Shown here in pieces: positions 10,932-18,621 of a DNA stretch of 64,000 bases (position 1 is its first letter; each line of letters starts with the position of its first letter). The notes beneath the pieces are model-generated. The model was not told the DNA's origin. It did not search any database and saw only the letters and a list, made by a program, of their open reading frames with translations. The DNA comes from Streptomyces sp. NRRL F-2664 (lineage in GTDB: Bacteria; Actinomycetota; Actinomycetes; Streptomycetales; Streptomycetaceae), in contig NZ_JOFX01000009.1 of the NCBI RefSeq assembly GCF_000719345.1, positions 82,400 through 146,399 on the forward strand. The letters run 5' to 3'. Position numbers and translations under genes: made by a program.

Positions 10932-12122
10932 TCAGGCGGTGGCCGCCAGCGCCAGCGTCGCCGACAGGGTGCCGGCCACCGAGAGGACCAGGCCCGTACC
11001 CACGAAGCGGCGCAGGTCGATACGGGTGCCGTGCCAGCGGCACCGCTCGAACCACAGCAGGGTGGCCAGCGAGGCCCACGGCGTGACCACCGGGCCGACG
11101 TTGACGCCGACGAGCAGCGCCAGCAGCTGGTGCTGGTTCGCCGCGGGGACGACCGCCTCGCCCGCCATGTACGCCGGCAGGTTGTTGAGCAGGTTGGAGA
11201 AGTCCGCCCCGACGGCGGCCGACCGCAGCATCCCGGCCACGTCGTCGTCCGAGCCCATGGCCGCGGCCAGGACGTCGTGCAGTCCGTGCGCGCTGACGGT
11301 CTCCACGACCAGGAACATCCCCGGGACCAGGACCAGCAGCCGCCACGGCACGAGGGACGGGCGCAGCGCCGCGCGGTCGCGGACCGCGAAGGCCGCCACC
11401 ACGACCAGCGCGGCCGCCCCCGACGCCGACCACAGCGGCACGTCGGCGAGGAGCAGCGCCACCAGGAACCCGCCGCAGGCCAGGGCGCACACCCGGAACA
11501 GCACCCGGTCCGCCGGGCGCGGCGGTGCCGGCGGCGCGTAGTCGACCGCGCCGCGCCGTCCCGGGCGCCAGTAGAAGCCCCACAGGCAGGCCATGGTGAC
11601 GGCGATGGCGGCCAGCTGCGGCGCCCACAGGGTGGCGGCCATTTCCGCAGGGGCCGATGCGACGCGGTCCGCGGCGAGCAGGTTCGTCAGGTTGGACACG
11701 GGGAGCAGCAGGCTCGCCGTGTTGGCCAGCCACACCGTGGTCATCGCCAGGGGCAGGGGGGCGATGCCCACCCGGGCCGCCAGTGCCAGCATCACCGGCG
11801 TCAGCAGGACCGCCGTCGTGTCGAGGTTCAGGGTGATCGTCGTGACGGACGCGAAGGTGACGCAGAGGACGAAGAGCAGCGCGTAGTTGCCGCGGCCCAC
11901 CCGTGCCACCCAGGTGGCGACCACGTCGAAGACCTCCGCCCTGCCGGTCAGCTCGGCGAGGACGACGACGGTGGCCAGGAAGACCACCAGCGGCCCGATG
12001 CGCTCCATGACGTCCCCGGCGGCATCGCGCGGCAGCAGACCGGTGGCGACGCAGAGCACACCGAGTGCGAGCAGCCCGCCGGCCAGCAGGTCGAGGGGGT
12101 GCAGACGCCTGAGGAGGGACAC
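10932..12122 (-). CDS. ArsB/NhaD-superfamily (SLC13-like) membrane permease
   Basis: A 396-residue integral membrane protein with about 10-11 hydrophobic spans. The motifs [13 protein letters not shown] and [14 protein letters not shown] are the twin signature regions of arsenite/Na+ transporters of the ArsB/NhaD ion-transporter superfamily. The ending [19 protein letters not shown] is also typical. GTG at 12122 is used because hydrophobic sequence begins directly after it and GAGG precedes it; the upstream in-frame stretch is Arg/Pro-rich. No ArsR or arsenate reductase is nearby, so the ion is unknown. Confidence 0.85.
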   Translation of the reverse strand: MSLLRRLHPLDLLAGGLLALGVLCVATGLLPRDAAGDVMERIGPLVVFLATVVVLAELTGRAEVFDVVATWVARVGRGNYALLFVLCVTFASVTTITLNLDTTAVLLTPVMLALAARVGIAPLPLAMTTVWLANTASLLLPVSNLTNLLAADRVASAPAEMAATLWAPQLAAIAVTMACLWGFYWRPGRRGAVDYAPPAPPRPADRVLFRVCALACGGFLVALLLADVPLWSASGAAALVVVAAFAVRDRAALRPSLVPWRLLVLVPGMFLVVETVSAHGLHDVLAAAMGSDDDVAGMLRSAAVGADFSNLLNNLPAYMAGEAVVPAANQHQLLALLVGVNVGPVVTPWASLATLLWFERCRWHGTRIDLRRFVGTGLVLSVAGTLSATLALAATA

Positions 12123-12226
12123 GGCGACAGCCTCGCACAGCCCTTCGACCGGGCAGCAGACGGGCCCCCGCCGGAACCGGACACGCCCGCGGGGCCGGGC
12201 CTGCGCCGTACCTTCGACATGGTCCC

Positions 12227-12250
12227 GGTACGCCCCCGTCCGGCGTACCG
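12227..12250. promoter_or_regulatory. Inverted repeat in divergent promoter region
   Basis: CGGTACGCC and GGCGTACCG form a 9-bp perfect inverted repeat with a 7-bp spacer. A further GGCGTACC copy lies at about 12298. The site sits between the permease and the DUF2867/photolyase operon and is a candidate regulator site. Confidence 0.4.
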
Positions 12251-12381
12251 CAGGCCGTTCCGCTCGCCGGCCCGCCGACGCACGCGCTCGCCCATCCGGC
12301 GTACCCGTGCATCCGCCCCACCCGCGAGCGCGGAAGAGATCAGGGAACCAACCCCGGTCGACGGCGGAACGGAGCACCTCC

Positions 12382-13971
12382 ATGACCGACACCCCAGGGC
12401 ACCCGGCCCAGCCCCCCTGCCCGCTGCCGCCCGATGCGCTGTGCCTGGTCACCGGCGCGACCGGATACATCGGAGGCCGGCTCGTCCCCGAGCTGATCAA
12501 GGCAGGACACCGTGTCCGCTGCCTCGCGCGCACCCCCGCGAAACTGCGCGACCATCCCTGGGCGGGCCAGGCGGAGATCGTCCGCGGCGACGTCACCGAT
12601 GCCGCGTCGCTCGCCACGGCCCTGCGGGGCGTGGACGTCGCCTACTACCTCGTGCACGCCCTGGGCACCGGCCGCGACTTCGAGAAGACCGACCGCCGGG
12701 CCGCACGCACCTTCGCCGAACAGGCCCGCGCGGCCGGCGTACGCCGCATCGTCTACCTGGGCGGGCTCGTCCCCGGCGGGGTCCCCGACCGCGACCTCTC
12801 GCCCCACCTGCGCTCCCGCACCGAGGTCGGCCGCATCCTGATCGACTCCGGAATCCCCACCACGGTGCTCCGCGCCGCCGTCATCATCGGCTCCGGGTCG
12901 GCGTCCTTCGAGATGCTCCGCTACCTCACCGAGCGGCTGCCCGTGATGGTGACCCCCAGCTGGGTACGCACCCGCATCCAGCCCATCGCCGTCCGCGACG
13001 TGCTGCGCTACCTGGTAGGCAGCGCCACCATGCCCGCCCATGTCAGCCGGACCTTCGACATCGGCGGCCCCGAAGTCCTCACCTACCTCGACATGATGCG
13101 CCGCTACGCCGCCGTCGACGGACTGCCCCCGCGGATCATCTTCCCCGTCCCCGTCCTCACCCCCCGCCTGTCCAGCCACTGGGTCGGCCTGGTCACCCCC
13201 GTGCCCCGGTCCATCGCCCGCCCCCTCGCGGAGTCCCTCAAGCACGAGGTCGTCTGCGACGAGCACGACATCGCCCAGTGGGTGCCCGATCCGCCGGGCA
13301 CCCCGATCCCGTTCGACAGGGCACTCGCGCTCGCGCTCCAGAAGGTCCGCGACGCCCAGGTCGACACCCGGTGGTCCTCCGCCTCCGTGCCCGGCGCGCC
13401 GAGCGACCCGCTGCCCACCGACCCCGACTGGGCCGGCGGCAGTCTCTACACCGATGTCCGCGAACGCACCGTCGACGCCCCGCCCCAGGCCCTGTGGCGG
13501 GTCGTGGAGGGCATCGGCGGCGAGAACGGCTGGTACTCCTTCCCGATCGCATGGGCCGTCCGCGGCTGGCTCGACCGCCTCATCGGCGGAGTCGGCCTGC
13601 GCCGCGGCCGGCGCGACGCCACCCTCCTGCGGATCGGCGACTCCCTGGACTTCTGGCGGGTCGAGGAGATCGAGCGCGGGCGGCTGCTCAGACTCCGCGC
13701 CGAGATGCGGCTCCCCGGTCTGGCCTGGCTGGAGATGTACGCCGAACACGACGACGAGGGGCGCACCCGCTACCGGCAACGGGCGCTGTTCCACCCGCGC
13801 GGCCTCGCCGGCCACGCCTACTGGTGGGGCGTCTCGCCCTTCCACGCCCTGGTCTTCGGCGGCATGGCCCGCAACATCGCGCGCACGGCCGAGGCTGCGG
13901 ACGCGGCGGCCCGGGCCGCCGCGTCCGCAGCCGACCGGCAAGGCGCCCCCACCCCAGGAGCACCGTCATGA
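12382..13971 (+). CDS. NmrA-like SDR with C-terminal DUF2867 domain
   Basis: 529 residues. Residues about 15-290 are an atypical short-chain dehydrogenase/NAD(P)-binding domain with a TGATGYIGGRL glycine motif. Residues about 340-490 match the DUF2867 region (GGENGWYSFPIAW, RYRQRALFHPRGLAGHAYWW). Substrate and activity are unknown. ATG at 12382 is selected from the start of homology. Its stop overlaps the photolyase start (ATGA), so both are co-transcribed and probably light- or stress-induced. The overlap places it functionally beside photolyase. Confidence 0.85.
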   Translation: MTDTPGHPAQPPCPLPPDALCLVTGATGYIGGRLVPELIKAGHRVRCLARTPAKLRDHPWAGQAEIVRGDVTDAASLATALRGVDVAYYLVHALGTGRDFEKTDRRAARTFAEQARAAGVRRIVYLGGLVPGGVPDRDLSPHLRSRTEVGRILIDSGIPTTVLRAAVIIGSGSASFEMLRYLTERLPVMVTPSWVRTRIQPIAVRDVLRYLVGSATMPAHVSRTFDIGGPEVLTYLDMMRRYAAVDGLPPRIIFPVPVLTPRLSSHWVGLVTPVPRSIARPLAESLKHEVVCDEHDIAQWVPDPPGTPIPFDRALALALQKVRDAQVDTRWSSASVPGAPSDPLPTDPDWAGGSLYTDVRERTVDAPPQALWRVVEGIGGENGWYSFPIAWAVRGWLDRLIGGVGLRRGRRDATLLRIGDSLDFWRVEEIERGRLLRLRAEMRLPGLAWLEMYAEHDDEGRTRYRQRALFHPRGLAGHAYWWGVSPFHALVFGGMARNIARTAEAADAAARAAASAADRQGAPTPGAPS

Positions 13972-15344
13972 ACGTGTCCGTCGTCCTCTTCACCTCGGAC
14001 CTGCGCGTGCACGACCATCCGCCGCTGCGTGCCGCCCTGGGCCCGCGCAACGAGACCGTCCCGCTCTTCGTCCGCGACCCCGCCGTGGACCGCGCCGGCT
14101 TCGCGGCGCCGAACCGCCTCGCCTTCCTCGCGGACTGCCTCGCCGACCTCGACCGGGCGCTGCGCCGGCGCGGCGGCCGGCTCGTCGTCCGTTCCGGCGA
14201 CCCCGTCGCCGAGGTGTGCGCCGTGGTACGGGAGGCCGACGCCGACGAGGTGCACATGGCCGCCGGGTGCAGCGCCTTCGCCCTGCACCGCGAGCAGCGG
14301 CTGCGCCGCGCCCTGGAGGCCGACGGCCGTCGGCTCTACGTCCACGACGGGGTGGTCACGGCCCTGCCGGCCGGAGCCGTGACACCCAGCGGATCCGATC
14401 ACTTCGCCGTGTTCACGCCCTACTTCAGACGCTGGTCGGACGAGCGGCTGCGCCCGCCGCTCGCCGCCCCGCGGGTGGTCCGGGTGCCGCCGGGCATCCG
14501 GTCCGAGGCCCTCCCGCACCGGCCGGACGCGGCGGCCGTCTCGGCGGGACTGGCCGCCGGTGGCGAGGAGGAGGGCCGCATGCGGCTCGCGCACTGGCTC
14601 GACCACCATGCCGACGCCTACGAGGACGGACACGACGACCTCGCCGCCGACACCACCTCCCGTCTCTCCCCGTACTTCCACTTCGGCGCCCTGTCGGCGG
14701 CCGAGGCCGTACACCGGGCCCGTGAGCGGGGCGGCGCGGGCGCGGAGGCCTTCGTACGGCAGCTGTGCTGGCGCGACTTCAACCACCAGCTCCTCGCCGC
14801 GCGGCCGGCGGTCGCCGAGGCCGACTACCGCAGCCGGGCGGACCGATGGCGGCGCGGCCCGCAGGCGGAGGACGACCTGCGGGCCTGGCAGGAGGGCCGG
14901 ACCGGCTACCCCGTCGTGGACGCGGCGATGCGCCAACTCGCCCACGAGGGCTGGATGCCGGGCCGCGGACGGCTGCTCACCGCCTCGTTCCTGACCAAGA
15001 CGCTCTACATCGACTGGCGCGCCGGGGCCCGCCACTTCCTGGACACCCTGGTCGACGGGGACGTCGCCAACAACCAGCTCAATTGGCAGTGGATGGCCGG
15101 CACCGGCACCGACAGCCGGCCCAACCGGGTCCTCAACCCCGTGATCCAGGGCAAGCGGTACGACCCGGACGGTGCCTACGTCCGCCGCTGGGTACCCGAA
15201 CTCGCCGGGCTCCGGGGCCCCTCGATCCACGAGCCGTGGAAGCTGACCGGCTCCGAACGGGCCGGCTGCGACGGCTACCCCGAGCCGCTGATCTCCCTCC
15301 CGGACGGGCTGGCCCGGTTCCGCAGGGCCCGCGCCCGGGACTGA
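13968..15344 (+). CDS. phr: Deoxyribodipyrimidine photolyase (cryptochrome/photolyase family)
   Basis: A 458-residue FAD enzyme that repairs UV-induced pyrimidine dimers with light energy. The N-terminal antenna domain begins SVVLFTSDLRVHDHP. The FAD-binding domain has SRLSPYFHFGAL, WRDFNHQLL, TGYPVVDAAMRQL and GDVANNQLNWQWMAGTGTD. ATG at 13968 has AGGAG seven bases upstream and overlaps the preceding stop. Its 3' end overlaps the 3' end of the convergent B12-MerR gene by 70 bp. Photolyase genes commonly sit in LitR/LitS light regulons. Confidence 0.93.
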   Translation: MNVSVVLFTSDLRVHDHPPLRAALGPRNETVPLFVRDPAVDRAGFAAPNRLAFLADCLADLDRALRRRGGRLVVRSGDPVAEVCAVVREADADEVHMAAGCSAFALHREQRLRRALEADGRRLYVHDGVVTALPAGAVTPSGSDHFAVFTPYFRRWSDERLRPPLAAPRVVRVPPGIRSEALPHRPDAAAVSAGLAAGGEEEGRMRLAHWLDHHADAYEDGHDDLAADTTSRLSPYFHFGALSAAEAVHRARERGGAGAEAFVRQLCWRDFNHQLLAARPAVAEADYRSRADRWRRGPQAEDDLRAWQEGRTGYPVVDAAMRQLAHEGWMPGRGRLLTASFLTKTLYIDWRAGARHFLDTLVDGDVANNQLNWQWMAGTGTDSRPNRVLNPVIQGKRYDPDGAYVRRWVPELAGLRGPSIHEPWKLTGSERAGCDGYPEPLISLPDGLARFRRARARD

Positions 15345-16369
15345 CCGGGAGGGGCCGGCCGGTCCGCCGCGCCCGCGCCGGCCGCCGTGTCGCAGAGCCC
15401 CTGCAGCAGGTCCAGGGCGTCGCGCAGCCCGCCGGGCCGCAGCGTGCCCGGCGGGAGGGGCTGGCCGGCCCATCCCGGGCCCGTCGGCAGGACGACCGGC
15501 CGGGCGCGGGCGCCCTTGACACCCCACGCGGTGTCGGCGATGTGCCGGGCCAGCGGCAGGTTCGCCGTTGACCGGGCCTGGGACCACAGCACGACCGCGG
15601 CGGGCCCGGTCCGCCGGACGGCCTGGTCGAGCGCTTCGGGCGGCACGGCCGGGCCGAACATGAGGGTGGGCAGGCCCAGTTCGGCCAGGCCGGCGGCCAG
15701 TGCCTCCAGAGCGAGGGTGTGCCATTCGCCCGGCACGCAGGCGAGCAGGACCGGGGGCGAGCCCGCCCGCGCCCGGGAGGCCGGCGGCCCGGCGGCCCGG
15801 CGCAGCGCGCTCGACACGTGCCAGGACAGCAAGTGCTCCACTTCGATGTACCGGTCGCCGGAGGTCTCCCACTTGCGGCCCACGGCGTGCAGGGCCGGCG
15901 CCATCACCTCCTCCCATGCGGTGACCAGCCCGTCCTGGGCGATCACGGAGGCCAGCATGTCGTCCACGGCCCAGGCGTCGAGGCGGACCGCGGCCCGCCC
16001 CAGCCCGCGGCACTCCTGCCGTACGGCGCCGAGGGGCAGGCCGTTGCCCGAACCGGGCCGGCGGGCCGGCCCGGGAAGCGGTTCGCGGTCGGCGGGCGGT
16101 ATGACCGGGGCTGCCGGCCCGGTCGGCATGGCCGGCGGACCGGCGAGCGCGGCCCGTGCGGCCTCCGCGGGCGGGACCCCCGACGAGGTCAGCCGGCACA
16201 TCTCGTGCAGGACGGCCACGTCCTCGGGGCTCCACCTGCGGTGCCTGCCGTCCTCACGGGCAGCCGGGCCGATGCCGTAGCGCCGGTCCCAGGAGCGCAG
16301 CGTCGTCGGGGCGACCCCCAGTCTGCGGGCCACCGCCCCGGTGGTCAGGCCATGTGCGGATTCCGTCAT
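15275..16369 (-). CDS. litR: B12-binding MerR-family photoreceptor-type regulator (LitR/CarH-like)
   Basis: 364 residues. An N-terminal MerR helix-turn-helix (LTTGAVARRLGVAPTTLRSWDRRYG, about residues 8-32) is followed by a methionine-synthase-like cap domain and a cobalamin-binding domain. Trp167 and Glu178-His179 match the light-sensing W-x9-EH motif, here with one extra residue (x10). Glu215-x-His217 (GEWH) is the cobalamin His-ligand motif. CarH/LitR relatives repress in the dark with adenosylcobalamin and release DNA in light. ATG at 16369 is divergent from an ECF sigma gene, as in known litR-litS loci. The name is by analogy. Confidence 0.85.
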   Translation of the reverse strand: MTESAHGLTTGAVARRLGVAPTTLRSWDRRYGIGPAAREDGRHRRWSPEDVAVLHEMCRLTSSGVPPAEAARAALAGPPAMPTGPAAPVIPPADREPLPGPARRPGSGNGLPLGAVRQECRGLGRAAVRLDAWAVDDMLASVIAQDGLVTAWEEVMAPALHAVGRKWETSGDRYIEVEHLLSWHVSSALRRAAGPPASRARAGSPPVLLACVPGEWHTLALEALAAGLAELGLPTLMFGPAVPPEALDQAVRRTGPAAVVLWSQARSTANLPLARHIADTAWGVKGARARPVVLPTGPGWAGQPLPPGTLRPGGLRDALDLLQGLCDTAAGAGAADRPAPPGQSRARALRNRASPSGREISGSG

Positions 16370-16377
16370 GACTCCAT

Positions 16378-16400
16378 GATGCGACGCACAACCGATGCGA
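16378..16400. promoter_or_regulatory. Direct repeat, candidate LitR operator
   Basis: GATGCGA occurs at 16378-16384 and 16394-16400, with CGCACA following the first copy and again at 16413. It lies immediately upstream of the MerR start and within the promoter region shared with the sigma gene. CarH-type regulators bind tandem direct repeats. Binding here is inferred. Confidence 0.4.
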
Positions 16401-16553
16401 GTGGCACGCAAGCGCACACAAGCCGGAATCTGGAGGAGCCCCCCGGGCCCCACCGGACCGACACGGGGCGCACCGTCCGCCTTCCGAGGCACGGCACCGG
16501 CCTCCTCCCGCCGATCCGGCCCGATCGACCAGACCCCTCTAGGAGCAGCCGCC

Positions 16554-17150
16554 ATGACCGCCCCGAGCTCCACCGTCCAGCCGTCCCCCGCGGCCGGGGA
16601 CCTGCTCCTCGACCACGAGGTCGCCGAGGGATTCGTACGCGGCGACGAGCAGTGCCTGACCGCCGCGTACCGCCGCTGGGGCGGCCTCGTCCAGTCCCTC
16701 GCCTCCCGCACCCTCGGGGACCCGCGGGAGGCCGAGGACATCAGCCAGCAGGTCTTCCTGGCAGCCTGGCGGGGCCGGGCGGGCTACCGGCCCGAGCGCG
16801 GTGCCTTCCCCGGTTGGCTCGTCGGCATCACCCGGCGGAAGATCGCCGACGCGCTCGCGGACCGCACCCGGCGGCTCGCCCTGGTCACCGCGGCCGGCGC
16901 CGCCCTGCCGCCGCCGGACGAGCCGGCGGAGGGCCCCGAAGCCGTACTTGACCGGCTGCTGGTCGCGGGTGAGCTGGCGATGCTGCCCCGCCCGCAGCGG
17001 GAGGTGCTGGCCATGGCCTTCTACGGGGACCTCACCCAGAGCCAGATCGCCGAGCGCACCGGGATGCCGCTCGGCACGGTGAAGAGCCACACCCGGCGGG
17101 GTCTGCACCGGATGCGCCACCGCTTCTCCGCCGTGGCGGGGTACGCCTGA
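16554..17150 (+). CDS. litS: ECF RNA polymerase sigma factor (LitS-like)
   Basis: A 198-residue sigma-70 family factor with region 2 (EDISQQVFLAAWRGRAGYRP, about residues 60-80) and region 4 (QREVLAMAFYGDLTQSQIAERTGMPLGTVKSHTRRGL, about 148-184). It starts at ATG 16554 with AGGAG eight bases upstream. Divergent from the B12-MerR gene, it would activate light-dependent promoters if the locus works like litRS. No anti-sigma gene is adjacent, which fits control at the transcription level. The gene name is by analogy. Confidence 0.83.
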   Translation: MTAPSSTVQPSPAAGDLLLDHEVAEGFVRGDEQCLTAAYRRWGGLVQSLASRTLGDPREAEDISQQVFLAAWRGRAGYRPERGAFPGWLVGITRRKIADALADRTRRLALVTAAGAALPPPDEPAEGPEAVLDRLLVAGELAMLPRPQREVLAMAFYGDLTQSQIAERTGMPLGTVKSHTRRGLHRMRHRFSAVAGYA

Positions 17151-17203
17151 GCCCTGTTGGGGGTGCGAAGATACCGGCGAGGCGTGCGGCGGAGGGAGCA
17201 GCG

Positions 17204-17839
17204 GTGGCGGAGGCGGACGACCGGGTGCCCGGCCCGGCGCCGGTACGGGTGGACGGGCGGACCGAGCGTGGTCGACGGACCCGGGAGAAGATCGTGGACG
17301 CCCTGCTCGCCCTGCTCGACGAGGGCGTCGTGGAGTTCCCGGCCGAGCGGGTCGCCGAACGGGCCGGTGTCTCGCGGCGGTTGGTCTTCCACCACTTCGC
17401 CGACATGTCCGAGCTGGTGGACCTCGCCATCACCCGGCGGCTGGAGCAACTGGCCGAGCGGATCAGGCCGCTGCCCGTGTCCGGACCCCGTCCGGTCCGG
17501 GTGGCCGCCCTGGTCGAACAGCGGGCGCGGATCCTGGAGTGGATCACCCCGGCGCGGCTGACGCTGATGCGGATCGACCATCCCTCGCCGCGCATCCAGC
17601 AGGTCACCGACGAGGCGTTCGCGGACGCACGGCGCAAGGTCGCGGAGGTCTTCGCGGAGGAGCTCGGCCGCCTGGACGAGCAGGGGGCGGCCGAACTCCT
17701 CGACGGACTGGACGCCGTCACGACGTGGGGGGCCTGGCACCACTGGCGCTCCGGCGGCAAGAGTCCGCAGGAAGCGCGTGCGGCGATGGAGGCTACCGTG
17801 CTGATCCTGCTGGCGGCGGGCGACCGCCCGCGCGGCTGA
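17204..17839 (+). CDS. TetR-family transcriptional regulator
   Basis: 211 residues with a TetR helix-turn-helix (RTREKIVDALLALLDEG... VAERAGVSRRLVFHHF, residues about 24-64). GTG at 17204 has GGAGGGAG just upstream. It converges on the DUF2993 and MMPL genes and is the nearest candidate repressor for the palindrome in front of the MMPL gene, by inference from position. No bound ligand can be predicted. Confidence 0.87.
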   Translation: MAEADDRVPGPAPVRVDGRTERGRRTREKIVDALLALLDEGVVEFPAERVAERAGVSRRLVFHHFADMSELVDLAITRRLEQLAERIRPLPVSGPRPVRVAALVEQRARILEWITPARLTLMRIDHPSPRIQQVTDEAFADARRKVAEVFAEELGRLDEQGAAELLDGLDAVTTWGAWHHWRSGGKSPQEARAAMEATVLILLAAGDRPRG

Positions 17840-17866
17840 CCGGCGGACCCGCCGGGCCCCGGCCCC

Positions 17867-18613
17867 TCAGGCCTGCCGGACGTGCTCGGCCCGCGCCGTC
17901 ACCGTCACCCCGTCCGCGCCCACCGACACGCCCACCGGGCGCAGTCCGAGGGGCAGTTCGGGCAGGGTCCGGGACTGCCGGGCGAGTGCCTGCGCGATGA
18001 GCGGGCTGTCGGGGTCCAGGGGCCGGCCGGCCACCGAGGCGGCCGTCGGGCGCAGCGAGACCACGCCGTCGTGGAGTTCGACGCCCGCGGTCAGCACCAC
18101 GGGAGCACCCAAGACGCTTCGTCTGATGAGGAGTTGGCCGTTGCCCGCGTCGGAGATCCGGGTGTCTGCGTCCGGCCCGTCGCCCAGCGAGGAATAGGGG
18201 GCGGTGAACCGGGCCGACGCCGAGTCCGCACGGAAGCCGTCGCCCTCGCGGGAGACGTTGCCGAGGGTGACGTCGGCCCTGACCCGGCTGCCGCGGTCCG
18301 TCGTCGCGTCGGCCCGCACGCGCACCTCGGGGTAGCTCTCGCGGGCGGCCTGGAGCAGGAAGGGCCGACCTTCGATGGACACGTCCGGGCGTCCTGCGAG
18401 GCTTCCCTGCCGCAGGCTGATGCGGTCCGCGAGCCGGCCCTCGGCCACGTTCCGGGCGACCGAGTCGGTGACGGGCAGGGCGAGCAGCAGTACGCCGGCC
18501 AGGCCTGCCGCGTACCGGGCGCGCCGGCGCCGGGGGCGGGGCGGCCGACCGGCGGGCCGGGTCGACGGGCGGCCCTCGGTGCCGCCGGGCCGTGCGGTGG
18601 TGCGGGGGAGCAT
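17867..18613 (-). CDS. DUF2993 (LmeA-like) exported lipid-binding protein
   Basis: 248 residues with an Arg-rich N-terminus and one membrane anchor or signal (YAAGLAGVLLLALPVTD, about residues 35-51), then a DUF2993 domain (RISLRQGSLAGRPDVSIEGRPFLLQ). Mycobacterial LmeA of this family binds phospholipid and helps lipoglycan assembly. The gene begins eight bases after the MMPL stop, so it is co-transcribed with the exporter and probably acts with it at the membrane or in envelope lipid handling. Confidence 0.83.
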   Translation of the reverse strand: MLPRTTARPGGTEGRPSTRPAGRPPRPRRRRARYAAGLAGVLLLALPVTDSVARNVAEGRLADRISLRQGSLAGRPDVSIEGRPFLLQAARESYPEVRVRADATTDRGSRVRADVTLGNVSREGDGFRADSASARFTAPYSSLGDGPDADTRISDAGNGQLLIRRSVLGAPVVLTAGVELHDGVVSLRPTAASVAGRPLDPDSPLIAQALARQSRTLPELPLGLRPVGVSVGADGVTVTARAEHVRQA

Positions 18614-18621
18614 ACGGGACC

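Noticed and set aside
10926..15344. A 1472-residue plus-strand open frame
   Set aside because: Before the photolyase start it runs antisense to the permease and out of frame with the DUF2867 gene; low-complexity residues.
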